Of a stretch of 64,000 nucleotides of DNA, positions 62,177 to 64,000 are shown in pieces; position 1 is the stretch's first letter; every line of letters begins with the position of its first letter. Source of the stretch: Enoplosus armatus (Eukaryota; Chordata; Actinopteri; Centrarchiformes; Enoplosidae); the NCBI RefSeq assembly GCF_043641665.1, contig NC_092184.1:2711608-2775607 (forward strand), written 5' to 3'. The notes beneath the pieces were generated by a model. The model made no database searches. It was given only the letters and a program-made list of their open reading frames with translations, and was not told the origin of the DNA. The translations under genes and the position numbers were made by a program.

Positions 62177-64000
62177 TCTCACTGTCCGTTTGTCATGAGT
62201 GAGTTCTTCTGCCCGGCCTCCAAATCGGTATGATTAGCGAGTTATGAATCAGACGCTGAGCCAAACAACAAGGTGGTGCTGTGCTAAATAAAGCACCTGA
62301 CCCACCGAGGGCTGTGGGATAAGAATAGAGTCACACACTCGCCAAAGCTCGCCTGCAATAACAAACTGTCACTGTTATTACTGTGCCTCAGCTGTGTATT
62401 AAGAGATCATAAACATGCTCACACATACGGCAACCACGCTGTTTTAATATGGCAGCATTTAATATAAACTGGCCTCTTTCTCTTCAGGTTTAAATCCGGT
62501 TCGTAGAATCTCCTACTACTACTCGACATAGTTAATACACTGTTCGACCTCATGTCTAGCAGTTATTTCTCTGCAGTGTTAAGTTTCAGAACCCTCACTC
62601 ATAAATGCAGTCCCTGTAGCCTGGATAGCTTTGTTTCTAAATTGTGGACAATACTGTATATAGGTCCTAATTGAAGTTTAGGGTAACATTTAAGTGTGAA
62701 ACCTTCAGAAATCATGCTGCTGTCTGTCACTCTTTGTCCTTGTTCTGTCTCCCCCTCCCTTTGTTAATAACTTGCAGCCAGACACTGCTTCTTCTATCTC
62801 CCTTTCCTGTTTGCATGTGTGAACGGCCTCAAGCAAAACTGTCCTCTTCCCTCTCTGTTCCCTTTTCACTCTGTTTTGTCTTTGTTGCTGTTCTGCCTCA
62901 TCCTCCCCTAACCGTTCATGCTGCCAGCTTTATTCCCTTCCTCTGCTGTCCTTTTAACGGCTTTCTCCATAGCACTAACTCTTCGCTGCTTACATAAATG
63001 AGTTAACCACTGACACAGGGGGAACCAATTTTTTCTTCATTACAGGAGTTGCCCCTTACGATTTAGTAACACTCTCAAAGAGCTTCTAAATCACAGCCCT
63101 GTTTATCCTCTGCACCCTGTGTGTCCTAAATTGATTGGAGTCGCGGAAGAGGATGGAGGGAGGGAGGGAGAGGAACAGAGGCCTGGGGGAGAAGAGCAGG
63201 GTGTCTGCAGAGATATGAGAGATGATCATTGTGAAGAAAGCAAGAGATCAGTAGAAGGAAAAGAGAGGCAATGTAAGCAAACAGGAGAGGAGGGGATGAA
63301 TGAGGAGAAACAGACAAATTATATAAAAGAGAGAGGCTGGAGTTGTTTGATACCATCCCCCTCTCCTGGTCTGCCAGGTAAAAAAAACCAGGTCAGTGGA
63401 GAAGCAACTGACTGTCATATCCAGTCACTCTCCTTCTTTCCACCCGTGGCTCTTTTTAAAAAGCAGCTGTTCACTGACCTACAAATTCTCTTTCTCTCTT
63501 TCTTTTTTTTTTTTAACAAGGGCACAACAGCGTACAACATTCCTCTCCATATTAAGCCTCAGCTGGGATCAATAAAGCTTTTAGCAACCTGGAGAAAAAT
63601 AGAAAGCCTGCATCATGGGTTACTGTATCATATGTCTTCTTGGTGTTAACTGTGGGGAGAAGGACAGCACGTGGTCAGGTTTATGTCTCAGAATTGCAGG
63701 AATCCAACAAAGCGACTGCTCTCTGGTTCTTTGTCTGGGCTAGTCTCTGCCTCACGTGTCCTCTCCTCTCCTTTGTAGACCCTCCCAGGCTTCACATCAT
63801 TACATAATACTGGTTACCAACTGGTGCTGCGCTCTAACGGCCATTTCCTCCACTCCTCCTCTTTTTTTTTTTGCATTCCATATGTAAGCAAATGCCCCCT
63901 GTGGGTGATTCGGCCACGGCTTTATGTTCTAGAACATTTTGTCTCCTCTGGAATAACAAAAGAATGCAAATGAGCTGTGCCCCTTTGCACTTCCTCTGCT

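Larger units (their letters stand above)
61124..64000 (+). other. ULK2: ULK2 intron, 5' part (right window edge)
   Basis: 2.9 kb searched for the next ULK2 exon (expected QCQPxVSP-type sequence) without success, so the intron runs off the window. Contains the third foldback copy (61480-61700) and interrupted (AC)n at about 62121-62176. Confidence 0.7.

Noticed and set aside
62671..62997. Candidate next ULK2 exon after TTGCAG at about 62777
   Set aside because: The frame reads a Leu/Phe/Ser-rich string with no resemblance to the Ser/Pro-rich ULK2 segment expected.
63119..63649. 176-residue open frame rich in Glu and Gly near the right edge
   Set aside because: A/G-rich simple sequence. No domain, no splice signals matching ULK2, no family resemblance.

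Overview
The window is genomic DNA from a ray-finned fish, most likely a percomorph teleost. Genes are split into many short exons with GT-AG introns. The non-coding DNA is rich in (CA)n/(TG)n microsatellites. It also carries several interspersed repeats that I recognise as widespread in teleost genomes: a foldback element, a repeat rich in AGCATGCTAAC-like words, a repeat ending in a CTTCCACC-type word, and a MITE whose ends read ATAGACTGTGTATAAAGATGG. There are no prokaryotic operons, CRISPR arrays or phage genes. All gene models were built by hand from splice sites and reading phase. Every exon junction reported keeps frame.

Layout, all genes on the + strand. (1) 372-18767: the 3' two-thirds of USP32, a large ubiquitin-specific protease. 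It has 25 coding exons giving 1260 residues and ends in a CVLQ prenylation box. Its N-terminal EF-hand part lies left of the window. A probable 3' UTR follows, with polyadenylation signals near 19.62 and 22.53 kb. (2) 24976-31336: a complete 11-exon, 426-residue single-pass membrane tyrosine-kinase-like gene, closest in plan to STYK1/NOK. Its catalytic motifs are altered: HCD for HRD, EFG for DFG, and no activation-loop tyrosine. (3) 32387-33632: TMEM97 (sigma-2 receptor/MAC30), 3 exons, 178 residues, complete. (4) 37994 to beyond the right edge: the 5' part of ULK2, the autophagy-initiating kinase. It has 14 coding exons giving 384 residues: the whole kinase domain plus the LIR motif. The rest of the gene lies to the right.

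The genes are separate transcription units. The spacing between the kinase-like gene and TMEM97 is tight, about 0.5 kb from polyA signal to start codon. In humans USP32, TMEM97 and ULK2 are all on chromosome 17, so this block probably preserves ancestral linkage. USP32 (Rab7/Ragulator), TMEM97 (NPC1 and cholesterol traffic) and ULK2 (autophagy initiation) all act on the endolysosomal/autophagy system. That is a thematic observation only; nothing in the sequence shows joint regulation.

The most unusual observations are: the non-canonical kinase; a GC-type splice donor abutting a ~140-bp (GT)n tract in USP32; a USP32 exon bracketed by complementary (TG)n and (AC)n tracts; a perfect 20-bp-arm hairpin in a ULK2 intron; a decayed Tc1/mariner element with a recognisable transposase scrap; and a nested repeat insertion in a USP32 intron. 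I found no convincing evidence of a wholly new system.
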